A stretch of DNA of 22,864 bases from a virus. A model generated the notes under the pieces. It searched no databases and was not told the DNA's origin. It saw nothing but the letters and a program-made list of their open reading frames with translations. A program made the position numbers and the translations under genes. Each line of letters begins with the position of its first letter. Within the stretch, counting starts at the first letter, position 1. Location of the stretch: the IMG/VR virus record IMGVR_UViG_3300024048_000068, positions 1 to 22,864 of that record. One strand, given 5' to 3'. Of the stretch, positions 12,821 to 20,830 are shown piece by piece.

Positions 12821-14230
12821 TTATAGCTTTTGTATATACGCTAATGCATAGTAAGGGTTAATTACATTGCTTACTGTAAATATTGGATGATAGCCTGGAT
12901 CGCCCCTAAGTTCTGCTCCTGTAGCAGCAGTAGCAGTACAGGTTAAAGAACTCTCCGTTCCTCCGATAGTACCACCGCCTGACGCCCCTGGAGTAGCTAA
13001 GTTACCCGCGCCGATGACAAATCTATCGGTTAAATCAGGCGTTCCGTTATCTCCATCACACAGCACCCACCCTGTAGGAATATCGCTAGTCGTGCCTGAC
13101 CACATTACTATTACACCTGAAGGTATAACGGAATCCCTATCATCTACTATGCTTGTTATATTGCTATCTGAATCATTAGTAAAATACCCTAATCTTAAAT
13201 AATAAGTAACTCCCGACGGAAGTGACGAGCTTTCTGATACCTTAATAGTAAAGGTAGTATCTGATACCGCACTCATAACTGCGTACACATAATATGTAGT
13301 GCTTGCCGCCTCAGAACCTGTATCAATATCATCCCAATCTACCGTAGTGGCGGATGAGTTTCTTGCCATTAACCTTATCGAGCCAGAGGTATTAGAGCAT
13401 ACTACTGAGCCTATACCTACGGTTAATTCAGAGGCTGAACTGTAAGCAAGTTTACATCCAAACCTGCCATCTGCTAAAAAGTTATCTAATGGGGCTACGA
13501 TATTATCGTATATAGCACTATCTATTGTACCCGGATTTATTGAGCCTAAAACAGTTTCAGCACCGTCACCATTTCGCCAGTTTTCGACACAGTATCCATT
13601 ATTTACTTGACACAACGATATAGATAATGCTATAATTATAGTAGCTAAAGAAATTACGGATTTTTTATGTTTAAAATGGGCGATGAGTAGGTCTTGAAAA
13701 AACAACCGTTTTTTCTTTAGCTGACTGAAAGTCGCCTTTTTAATTTGGAGGATGTTATGCCTTTTAAAAAAGGACAAATTGCTTGGAACAAAGGTAAAAA
13801 ATGGTCTAAAAAAATACGCACAAAATTTGGTATTGCTCATATTGGCAAAAAACATTCTCAAGCAACTAAATTGAAAATGAGTCTTTCTCGTAAAGGCAAG
13901 AAAATTCGGAGTCGGAAAGGTGGACACATTATCCAAAATGGATATGTATTTATTAAAATGTCTGAGCATCCTTTCTGTAATGGAAGCGGTTATGTTGCTG
14001 AACATCGTCTTGTAATGGAGAAACATCTTGATAGATACCTTACAAAAAAAGAGAGAGTTCACCATAAAGGTATTAAATATCCTATTGGCTCTATTAAGAA
14101 TAAGCAGGACAACAGAATTGAAAATCTTCAGTTGTTTGATAGCTGTGGTTATCATCTTAGTTTTCACCTTACTCTTAATCGCCTTAAAACAAAACTTTAA
14201 AATCATTAACACTATCCATAATCTTTTCAT
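12821..14230 (-). CDS. Tail-collar fibre gene with HNH element inserted in its signal peptide
   Basis: The C-terminal part is a phage tail-collar fibre: IPTGWVLCDGDNGTPDLTDRFVIGAG is the tail-collar domain signature and the gene ends YYALAYIQKL. The natural start appears to be ATG 14230, with AAAGGAG five bases upstream, encoding MKRLWIVLMI, the beginning of a Sec signal peptide. Immediately after codon 10 the sequence becomes the antisense of the HNH copy 3 gene and leader. The collar-like sequence resumes around residues 196-215 (IIALSISLCQVNNGYC, then VENWRNGDG). The reading frame stays open throughout, so a 469-aa fusion with about 190 foreign basic, hydrophobic residues could be made. 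Whether it is functional is unknown. No ATG or GTG close to the rejoining point would restore a normal signal peptide; a TTG near codon 175 (13699-13697) is a weak candidate. Confidence 0.7.
   Translation of the reverse strand: MKRLWIVLMILKFCFKAIKSKVKTKMITTAIKQLKIFNSVVLLILNRANRIFNTFMVNSLFFCKVSIKMFLHYKTMFSNITASITERMLRHFNKYISILDNVSTFPTPNFLAFTRKTHFQFSCLRMFFANMSNTKFCAYFFRPFFTFVPSNLSFFKRHNILQIKKATFSQLKKKRLFFQDLLIAHFKHKKSVISLATIIIALSISLCQVNNGYCVENWRNGDGAETVLGSINPGTIDSAIYDNIVAPLDNFLADGRFGCKLAYSSASELTVGIGSVVCSNTSGSIRLMARNSSATTVDWDDIDTGSEAASTTYYVYAVMSAVSDTTFTIKVSESSSLPSGVTYYLRLGYFTNDSDSNITSIVDDRDSVIPSGVIVMWSGTTSDIPTGWVLCDGDNGTPDLTDRFVIGAGNLATPGASGGGTIGGTESSLTCTATAATGAELRGDPGYHPIFTVSNVINPYYALAYIQKL
13607..13636 (+). 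promoter_or_regulatory. Consensus sigma70 promoter of HNH module copy 3
   Basis: Perfect TTGACA (13607-13612), 18-nt spacer, perfect TATAAT (13631-13636). The predicted +1 is 13643, the first base of the structured RNA arm, as in the two other copies. It points against the late operon and lies within the region encoding the collar protein's signal peptide on the other strand. Confidence 0.85.
13643..13741 (+). ncRNA. HNH-associated pseudoknot RNA (copy 3)
   Basis: The 5' arm AGCTAAAGAAATTACGG (13643-13659) pairs with CCGTTTTTTCTTTAGCT (13706-13722) at 15 of 17 positions. The 46-nt loop begins ATTTTTTATGTT, the same block as copy 2. GGCGAT (13679-13684) pairs with GTCGCC (13731-13736), 3' of the stem, as a pseudoknot, and five T residues follow. 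The 14-nt linker begins GACTGAAAGT. The predicted length is 99 nt if ended at the T-run. Confidence 0.8.
13757..14200 (+). CDS. NUMOD3/HNH homing endonuclease (copy 3)
   Basis: A 147-aa probable homing endonuclease. The N-terminus FKKGQIAWNKGKKW is a NUMOD3-type DNA-binding motif also seen in copy 2. The HNH_3 core includes AEHRLVMEKHLDRYL (H83), VHHKG (H102-H103) and QDNRIENLQL (N119, N123), closely resembling copy 1 but with a short insertion after HHKGIK. GGAGG six bases upstream selects the ATG at 13757 over an in-frame TTG at 13745. It lies inside, and opposite to, the collar fibre gene. Its 12 Leu and 10 Ser codons include no TTA, CTA or TCA, which is why the opposite-strand frame is open. 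Confidence 0.88.
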   Translation: MPFKKGQIAWNKGKKWSKKIRTKFGIAHIGKKHSQATKLKMSLSRKGKKIRSRKGGHIIQNGYVFIKMSEHPFCNGSGYVAEHRLVMEKHLDRYLTKKERVHHKGIKYPIGSIKNKQDNRIENLQLFDSCGYHLSFHLTLNRLKTKL

Positions 14231-14264
14231 TATAGCTCCTTTTTTTTGTTTAATTATATTACTA

Positions 14265-17200
14265 TCAAGAATAAGTTACAACTACGCCCGCTTGCTTTTG
14301 TGTTGTGGTTGTATTCTGACCAGCAGATGGTGTATTCCAACCATAATAATACCAAGTATCTACCGCCAATCCAGAAATATCTACCGATTTTGAAAAAGTA
14401 GCATATGTTTGATTTAATGTTTGGCTACTTGAATTTGCACTACCACAATACCACCTCATACTGATACCACCAGGGGCACTATTTTTAGCCTGACAGTCTA
14501 CTTTCATATAATTTTGATAAGCATTTGACTTATAAAAACGATTAAAAGAAATATCGCTATCAGCAGTATTCCCAGTATCAAATGCAACTTCTGCATCGTC
14601 TGAAAATACTATTTGGTCAAGTGTACCTGCTGCCATTTTAACAGCAGTAATACTTGCGTCGGTAAATCTAGATACTGATATAGTACCGGCTGTCAAATCA
14701 TCTGCATTTAATGTTCCTCTAACTGTAAGTGCTGTGCCATTCCAAGTAAGTGAATTTGTACTACCATTGCCAATAGAAAATCTAGGTGTTCCAGAGTTAT
14801 ATTCCAACCAATAACCACTACCCGTATTATAGGCAGTCTGACCACTTTTTATATATTCATCAACATTAAGTGAACCCGTATTAACTGTAAGAGCATCTAG
14901 TTGAGACACATTTATTTGAGTAGCCGTGACTGTATTGGTATAGATATCTCCACCGTCTATAAGAGTAACGTCAGAAGCATGAGCCCAAGCTTGTATATTA
15001 TTTGAATATGCGCTCGTATCAAACATTCTATCTGTTACAGCAGAGGCCAACCCCGCCACCACAACTGAATTAGTGTATATATCTCCACCGTCTATTTTAG
15101 TCGAATCAGAGCTAGAAGACCAACCTGTTGCTTGTGCAGCGTCATAGAGTTCCCATTCACCTGCGGTAATTGCGTCGTCACCTATATTGGTTGCCCTATA
15201 TAATTTATAGTCATCTGTGTCTATAAACAAATCACCTACTGAAACAGCCGTAGGCACAGCACTCTGCCTGAATACTTTTGATTTAACATCTGCTGTGGTT
15301 TGCGCCGTTGCTATCGCATCGTCCTGAACCTCTATCCATTCACCACCGCCTATTTGGTCATCACCTGCGGATGTAGCTCTATAAAGTTTGTTCCCATCAT
15401 TTGTGTCTATCCACATATCGCCTATATGCAATGATGTAGGAACTGCATCTTGTGCGAATGTTGTTACCATACCTGTTGAGCCACTCTCTACTATTATAGT
15501 ACCTTTAATCCGTAATCCATTTGTGGGGTCATATTTTAAGTATGCGTCAGATTCGCCTATCGCTATCCCGTATAAATCTGTTGAATACCCTAAGAAACCA
15601 TTAAGATTACCCATCCTCATACGAGTTGTTATTCCACTATCCCAAGGGGTAGCATCTATTGTATATACATCTATAAACGGAGAGTTAGTTTCAGAGGCCG
15701 TCATTAAAATACCACCGTCTAGGTTCTGTCCAAAGTTTACTATAGCTGCTCCTGTAGTCCATTCTGGATTTGAGCCATCTGCATAACTTCCTGCCTTATC
15801 TCTTATAACAACATAATTCTCTGCATCAGTGGCAGTTGCAACCTCCATCCATTCGTCGTCCACTCCAGTGGATGTGAGAGCTTTCATTCTTAAAAAATCC
15901 CCTACTGCGAATGTAACATTTCCCTCTGTTACCATTGCCGTATCTGTATCATTAGCGCCCATGTCTGCATTGAGCTTATCTGCATCATGCGATACCAGTA
16001 CGGTACCACCAACTGCTGATATAGTTTCATATTCAAACACGGTAGATCTCAATATTCCTCTAGCATATACATTCTGGAATTCAGCCCAATTGTTATCTAT
16101 CTGCCAACCTTTTCCTAATGCTCCTGTCACAAAATTATTACTCTTGATCAACTCATTACCACTATCTATAGTAAGGTTTGTAGACGATAATGTTGATGAT
16201 CCTAAAGTCCATCCGCCTATTGTTCCTGATACTGCTTTAAGAACCCCGGCATTAGTCACGCTAAATTCTGCATCAGCAAAGGTAGAATCACCCATTTGTA
16301 TGCCTACACCAGGAATCAATCCTATATAGTCGTCGTCTGTGCCTGCGCTTAGACTCGTATCGGAAAAAGTCCATCCGCCTATTACTTGTTGCGTGTCTGA
16401 CACCTCATAAACAACATTGCTTCCACCTGTATCGTATATTCTTAGACCATACACCCCGGCAGAGAGGTAGCCTAACTCTAACCTTTTAGCAGAGTCCTCA
16501 TAGCAAGTAACGGACGCATCACCTGAAGTTAGTACCAGTCCATCATTAGGTACAGAAGTAGGCGTTCCGCTTTGAAGGCTGTATAGATATCCTGACACCA
16601 TATTCCAACCACCCAAATCGCCCGTAATGCCTGTTACAGAACCTGCAGTTATAATTCCTAGATCAGCATATATAGCGGACAATGTAGTACCTGTGATTTC
16701 CGTACCAGTAATAGTTCCGGCAGATATATCGCCCGCTACTATTGTATTAGCTGCGATCAAGTCAGTCGTAATCGTACTGGCTGCTATTTCAGCAGCGGTT
16801 ATAGTATTTGCTGCAATTTCGTTAGCCGTGAGCGTATTAGTTGCTATGTTATCAGCCCCTATAAGCGTTCCACCTACTCCACCCGCTCCACCAAAAACTT
16901 GATATGTAGCGTACTTCGTGACATCTGATACATCTTCTGCTACTCCTATTAGAATCTTATCACCGCCTACGCTTGTTGACGCAGTTGTAGTCGTTTGCAA
17001 TATGGTTGAAGAAGTGCCCGTGTCTAAATAAATATATGTTAGTGCCGTCATATCCCCGGTGTTACCTGCGCTGATGCTGTAAGTATTTGTACCGTCGGAC
17101 ATAGTAATCGTCCCAGACGTCCAAGCTGCCGTGTCATTATCAGTAGCACTAAACGTCATATCTTGCCCCCACCCTCGAATGGAAGTCAGTGCTAAATCTT

Positions 17201-17402
17201 CTAGGGTTTCGTCCAAATACCCTAAAGTATCATCAGTGGATGATGATCTACCTCTACCATATAATAGGGCCTGGTCTATCTTCCTAAGATGTTCGTTAAG
17301 AATGGGCAGGTCTTTATCGGTGTCAAAGCCGGTAAGGTAGTCCCCTGCATAGGCTGATGTGCATAAAATAATAGATAATAATATTGCTATTGATTTCATC
17401 AT
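14265..17402 (-). CDS. 1045-aa tail fibre protein with Sec signal peptide
   Basis: A large Thr/Ser/Gly/Asp-rich tail fibre. Residues 1-19 (MMKSIAILLSIILCTSAYA) are a canonical signal peptide ending AYA before GD, unusual for a virion protein. Residues 188-237 hold five 10-residue repeats (type ANTITAAEIA), probably a triple-helical or coiled shaft. A pair of duplicated modules later (about residues 650-760) share AVPT..x..GD.xIDT.DxxKLYRAT and GGEW/AGEW motifs, followed by two copies of IDGGDIYTN. The C-terminus is beta-rich. AGGAG lies ten bases before the start, two bases after the stop of the 816-aa gene. It is probably a receptor-binding or side fibre. The fibre call is firm, the precise role is not. 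Confidence 0.8.
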   Translation of the reverse strand: MMKSIAILLSIILCTSAYAGDYLTGFDTDKDLPILNEHLRKIDQALLYGRGRSSSTDDTLGYLDETLEDLALTSIRGWGQDMTFSATDNDTAAWTSGTITMSDGTNTYSISAGNTGDMTALTYIYLDTGTSSTILQTTTTASTSVGGDKILIGVAEDVSDVTKYATYQVFGGAGGVGGTLIGADNIATNTLTANEIAANTITAAEIAASTITTDLIAANTIVAGDISAGTITGTEITGTTLSAIYADLGIITAGSVTGITGDLGGWNMVSGYLYSLQSGTPTSVPNDGLVLTSGDASVTCYEDSAKRLELGYLSAGVYGLRIYDTGGSNVVYEVSDTQQVIGGWTFSDTSLSAGTDDDYIGLIPGVGIQMGDSTFADAEFSVTNAGVLKAVSGTIGGWTLGSSTLSSTNLTIDSGNELIKSNNFVTGALGKGWQIDNNWAEFQNVYARGILRSTVFEYETISAVGGTVLVSHDADKLNADMGANDTDTAMVTEGNVTFAVGDFLRMKALTSTGVDDEWMEVATATDAENYVVIRDKAGSYADGSNPEWTTGAAIVNFGQNLDGGILMTASETNSPFIDVYTIDATPWDSGITTRMRMGNLNGFLGYSTDLYGIAIGESDAYLKYDPTNGLRIKGTIIVESGSTGMVTTFAQDAVPTSLHIGDMWIDTNDGNKLYRATSAGDDQIGGGEWIEVQDDAIATAQTTADVKSKVFRQSAVPTAVSVGDLFIDTDDYKLYRATNIGDDAITAGEWELYDAAQATGWSSSSDSTKIDGGDIYTNSVVVAGLASAVTDRMFDTSAYSNNIQAWAHASDVTLIDGGDIYTNTVTATQINVSQLDALTVNTGSLNVDEYIKSGQTAYNTGSGYWLEYNSGTPRFSIGNGSTNSLTWNGTALTVRGTLNADDLTAGTISVSRFTDASITAVKMAAGTLDQIVFSDDAEVAFDTGNTADSDISFNRFYKSNAYQNYMKVDCQAKNSAPGGISMRWYCGSANSSSQTLNQTYATFSKSVDISGLAVDTWYYYGWNTPSAGQNTTTTQKQAGVVVTYS
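16692..16841 (-). repeat. Five 30-bp coding repeats in tail fibre shaft
   Basis: Encodes five tandem 10-residue units (TNTLTANEIA, ANTITAAEIA, ASTITTDLIA, ANTIVAGDIS, AGTITGTEIT) at residues 188-237 of the fibre. The units share a T-I-T pattern and an acidic residue followed by Ile at the end. Repeat number could vary by recombination. Confidence 0.75.
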
Positions 17403-17403
17403 C

Positions 17404-19854
17404 TTAATATAACTCCTGTACTTCGTATAGTATTTCTATTTTCTGAATTTCCCATCCAACAATCCCAGTTTCAGTAAGTTCAAAACGGAATAGTTGGCTT
17501 ACCAAGGATGGGGCCTCCTCCTCGTTTATCGGGGGCAGGTATGTATATATCTTTAGATTCTCGTCGCCTGTATAGTCGTCCTCGGTGTCAGAATCAGCAT
17601 CAACAGATAAATCTATTTCTATATCTCTATCTATGTCTCCGTCGTCTGCTTTTATATTGAATGTTAAGGTTCCGGATGTGCCGGTATAGAATACCTTGAT
17701 TCTCTTAATTAATTTCTTGTATCCTTCCACATCAAAATCTACCCATCCGGTTTTCCATTTGCTTACTACGGATGTCTCTTTGGTGGAACCTACTTTATCG
17801 TATATCATCCTAAAAACATATCCGTCTGCTGAGTATAGTGTAGGCGAATATTCCTCGTCGGTAGTAGTGAAATTTGCCCTAAATTGGATATAGTCATTTG
17901 CTGTGATACTAGATAAATCTGCGCCGTTCTGGTTTGTAACCGCTGTGTTCCATGTTATGCCTGTCATATCAGAGTCGGAATCTAATCTTACCTGGAAGGT
18001 TATGTCGCCGTACGCTCCAAGAGATTCATTCCAGTATAATTTGTCTAGTGCTGCTGCATCAATATTATAAACTTCGCTTGTCCACGTTCCATCCTTGTCC
18101 GGCCTGTCTATTTTTGCATCAGGCAGATAAGTCAATATCTCGTCTAGCGTGTCTATATTGGCATCTTTAGTCTGTAATTCTGTCAGCCAGGTGTCTATCG
18201 TGCAATCCCACCCTATCTCTATTATAGGATAACTATCAGTTCCATATACCCTGGTGTCGTCATACGTTCCCGAATCAAACTCGCTTTCATACCGAATATT
18301 TAACAACGGTTCTAGGTATGATGCGCCCTGTACCAAACCGTTTGCGAGAGACGATCCTAAATATATAACTCCCGTGTCCGTGCTAGCGTTGAAAGCCGTC
18401 CAACAGTTTACGTTTATTGTGTCTAGCACATATGAATCTCTGATCAGGTTGTACAATAGCACTCTGTTGTTGTTGGTCACCCCTGACTCATAAGAATTAT
18501 ATGCTAGTCTATATTCGTTATTAAAATATATACCTGCGCATTTGGCTATATTTGTTTTGGATATGTCTCTTATCTCTGGGGTTACTGCGTCTGATATGAG
18601 CTTAGATCGTACCCCGTCAAAGGTATACAGGCCGTCTCTGGATAGATAAATTATCCCTATCGGTGATGTGTCTGCTGAATAAGGTGCCGGACAGCCTACA
18701 AACGAGAACGGATCACTTACATACCAGTCTGTCGTGAATGAACCGTCTGTGTAATATTTTTGGATGCTATTATTTTTTCCTATGGTAAGCGTCCCCATAA
18801 ATGTCTCTAGGAATGTTATCTCATCTCCGTCATTCGGCCTTATTCTCTCAAACGAGTCAGGATCGAAATATTCCGGGTTACTGTCATCAGAAAAATAAAG
18901 CCTTGAGTTATATGTAGTATTCCCGCCAATCCATAGCCGATCCTTATTTATGTTACAATATTTACCTTTGGGCGGGGAGGCATTGAATTTAGCCGCAGTT
19001 GACCACGCTGTATTCCCTGCCAGAGTAGAATCTGATACTGTGTCGTTTAAAGTCGTTGTGGTGTTGTCTGCAAGCGTACTCGCAAGGTAATAGGTTGTAT
19101 TAGACTTGCATGCGGCCTTAGATGCACTTCCTACGTTTCTGTATACATACCTTGCCGTAGTCCCTAAAGGGCCTATAGGGATGTCTGTGAGGCTTATATT
19201 GTATACCTCAGCACCCGTTAGGATAGGGTTACTGCGAGCGTTGGAATAGTACCCTACAGCGCTTACTAAATACATCATTTTATACTGATACCACTTTGCC
19301 GCGGTTAGGTCAGTGCCGGTGTTGAGTTCCGCGAAAGGCGCGCCTAAATCAGCACAAAGCTCTCCTACCGTTCTCGCGCCGTCTGTGTTGGCCGTGGTAA
19401 CGGTTTCGCCATCATATTTTACAGGATTGTCAAATCCATTCATTCCTATAGCGTTGTCTTTAAAGGTAACAAATGTCCACCTCTTGCCATCTGTCAGGGC
19501 TGTATCTATGTTCGTTGTGCCGGTATCTGTGGAGTTTCCTATATCTAAGGTCGTACCGGTGGCTATGATCGTTTTAAAGGTGCCGTCGCTCTTGTAATAA
19601 CGGTGTAGAGAGTTGTTTGTGGCTGAACCCGTGTCCCAGGCCGTAATCAGTGGTTCGCGCTTGCCTATGGCCCCATAACGCTTGTTTACGCGTACATTCT
19701 GGGCCTCTACTGCTTGGTTGTCAGGAGTGTTTAGCGGGCTTATATGACTATTCTGGCCTTTACTGAAGTCCTGTAAGACAAAGAACTTATCCTGTGCATA
19801 AACAGGCAATGCAACCGCCATCAATAATAGTCCTATAAATATACGCTTCCTCAT
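17404..19854 (-). CDS. 816-aa tail tubular/stabilisation-like protein with Sec signal peptide
   Basis: After a canonical signal peptide (MRKRIFIGLLLMAVALPVYA, cleavage before QD), the protein has the podoviral tail pattern DFSKGQNSHISPLNTPDNQAVEAQNVRVNKRYGAIGKREPL, typical of tail tubular B or tail-needle/stabilisation proteins that describe a beta-propeller-like body. Its size and position just after the adaptor-like gene agree. The start overlaps the preceding stop codon (ATGA), with an AAGGGGG site inside the end of that gene. The signal peptide is unexpected for a protein that should assemble on heads in the cytoplasm. The structural assignment is good; the exact homologue is uncertain. 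Confidence 0.78.
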   Translation of the reverse strand: MRKRIFIGLLLMAVALPVYAQDKFFVLQDFSKGQNSHISPLNTPDNQAVEAQNVRVNKRYGAIGKREPLITAWDTGSATNNSLHRYYKSDGTFKTIIATGTTLDIGNSTDTGTTNIDTALTDGKRWTFVTFKDNAIGMNGFDNPVKYDGETVTTANTDGARTVGELCADLGAPFAELNTGTDLTAAKWYQYKMMYLVSAVGYYSNARSNPILTGAEVYNISLTDIPIGPLGTTARYVYRNVGSASKAACKSNTTYYLASTLADNTTTTLNDTVSDSTLAGNTAWSTAAKFNASPPKGKYCNINKDRLWIGGNTTYNSRLYFSDDSNPEYFDPDSFERIRPNDGDEITFLETFMGTLTIGKNNSIQKYYTDGSFTTDWYVSDPFSFVGCPAPYSADTSPIGIIYLSRDGLYTFDGVRSKLISDAVTPEIRDISKTNIAKCAGIYFNNEYRLAYNSYESGVTNNNRVLLYNLIRDSYVLDTINVNCWTAFNASTDTGVIYLGSSLANGLVQGASYLEPLLNIRYESEFDSGTYDDTRVYGTDSYPIIEIGWDCTIDTWLTELQTKDANIDTLDEILTYLPDAKIDRPDKDGTWTSEVYNIDAAALDKLYWNESLGAYGDITFQVRLDSDSDMTGITWNTAVTNQNGADLSSITANDYIQFRANFTTTDEEYSPTLYSADGYVFRMIYDKVGSTKETSVVSKWKTGWVDFDVEGYKKLIKRIKVFYTGTSGTLTFNIKADDGDIDRDIEIDLSVDADSDTEDDYTGDENLKIYTYLPPINEEEAPSLVSQLFRFELTETGIVGWEIQKIEILYEVQELY

Positions 19855-20531
19855 ATGCGAGGCCCCCTTAGACGCATCTCCGCTGAATTGGCTATATCTT
19901 TCCTGCGTTTTAACATATTCAGTTTCTCCTCACGCTCTAATTTATACTCCTGGTACAGTTTATCCGCATTAGCATCATTAGACAGCATAGGTAGTATTCT
20001 CCATCTGGCAAAGGCTATTATCGAATAATCAAATATCGACAAATGCGTCAGTTCAGTTTTACTTCCCGAAAAAGGATAGTCCGAGTCCTTTGACATCGAA
20101 ACAGGAGCAGACCCGTAATAAAGCCACAAACCACTGGCAAGTGTCGTGTCTGGTGTAGGCGATAGGGTTACAATATCCGAGTCTATTGAATAGTAGAGCG
20201 GATCGCCAGAGCCTAAATCTCTCCAGTTAGGACGGTTTATATCAAACCATTTAAGAGTACGTGGATAGAGTTGTTTCCACTTTGAGCCATTATACCACCA
20301 CAAACCCGGAGAATCGACTGCAACATAATCCCCTATAAAAGAAGATAAGCTGTATTCGTACTTATCAGCCGTTATCTTGAATTTCTTATTAGCCTTTAAA
20401 CATACTGTATAAGCAGCTATATCCTTTACACCTTCATTGAGTATCAGGTTAAAAGATGCGTTTTTGACCACAGATACTTTTGCTCCTGGTATCAGAGCGC
20501 GACCCGTTTGTCGAAGTTGAGATAATGTCAT
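19851..20531 (-). CDS. Head-tail adaptor (tail tubular A-like) protein
   Basis: A 226-aa protein. The LYYSIDSDIVTLSPTPD...GLWLYYGSAP...MSKDSDYPF block and the helical C-terminus (LSIFDYSIIAFARWRILPM...DKLYQEYKLEREEKLNMLKRR) match the pattern of podoviral adaptor/tail-tubular-A-type proteins that join portal and tail. It lies directly upstream of the tubular B-like gene, as expected. AAGGAG is nine bases before the ATG. Unlike the next two genes it has no signal peptide. Confidence 0.72.
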   Translation of the reverse strand: MTLSQLRQTGRALIPGAKVSVVKNASFNLILNEGVKDIAAYTVCLKANKKFKITADKYEYSLSSFIGDYVAVDSPGLWWYNGSKWKQLYPRTLKWFDINRPNWRDLGSGDPLYYSIDSDIVTLSPTPDTTLASGLWLYYGSAPVSMSKDSDYPFSGSKTELTHLSIFDYSIIAFARWRILPMLSNDANADKLYQEYKLEREEKLNMLKRRKDIANSAEMRLRGPRI

Positions 20532-20544
20532 GTCAAGATTCTCC

Positions 20545-20829
20545 TTAAAGGTTATTCTTTATATAGTTCAGCGCAAGATTGATTAATATATCAATTATGC
20601 TGTCTGGAATGTACTTGCCCCTTCTGATCGCCTCTGCTTTTATATCCACAAATGCTTGGCTACGCTTTTCCTCATTACTCAGGTCTGTTTTCTGGAGAGT
20701 GCCTACTACGTTAAGCACAAAGTCCTTAAACTCCGCTATCAAAATCTGTATCAGAATAGGCAATGCCGCATCTATGAAGCTCTTGAATATCCTCAGAAAC
20801 TTATTCCATAATCTTTTAAACCAGTTCAT
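20545..20829 (-). CDS. Small amphipathic/membrane phage protein, holin-region
   Basis: A 94-aa protein. The N-terminus is basic and aromatic (NWFKRLWNKFLRIFK), then comes a hydrophobic helix (AALPILIQILIAEFKDFVLNVV), then a charged helix pair (AFVDIKAEAIRRGKYIPDSIIDILINLALNYIK). The AF..IKAEA..RG..+PDS.I..LIxLAL pattern recurs in small phage proteins annotated as holin-associated. AAAGGA lies upstream of the ATG. It is a possible holin or minor structural protein; the evidence does not decide. Confidence 0.6.
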   Translation of the reverse strand: MNWFKRLWNKFLRIFKSFIDAALPILIQILIAEFKDFVLNVVGTLQKTDLSNEEKRSQAFVDIKAEAIRRGKYIPDSIIDILINLALNYIKNNL

Positions 20830-20830
20830 A

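Larger units (their letters stand above)
13607..14200 (+). mobile_element. Promoter + pseudoknot RNA + HNH module, copy 3 (inserted in collar gene)
   Basis: This copy has the clearest boundary. The HNH stop codon (14198-14200) is the first triplet after collar codon 10, and collar sequence resumes near the promoter. Orientation is opposite to the host gene. It is the only plus-strand gene I accept in the window. Confidence 0.65.

Noticed and set aside
13643-14200. Residues about 11-200 of the 469-aa collar frame as a genuine N-terminal domain
   Set aside because: This stretch is exactly the antisense of a convincing HNH gene and its leader RNA, and is basic and hydrophobic, unlike the fibre that follows.
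13643-14200. IscB/HEARO-type RNA-guided system
   Set aside because: The proteins are 147-208 aa HNH/NUMOD3 or HTH proteins with no RuvC-like or arginine-rich bridge segments, and the variable 5' arm is paired within the RNA instead of being free as a guide. Not formally excluded; an Rfam search would settle it.
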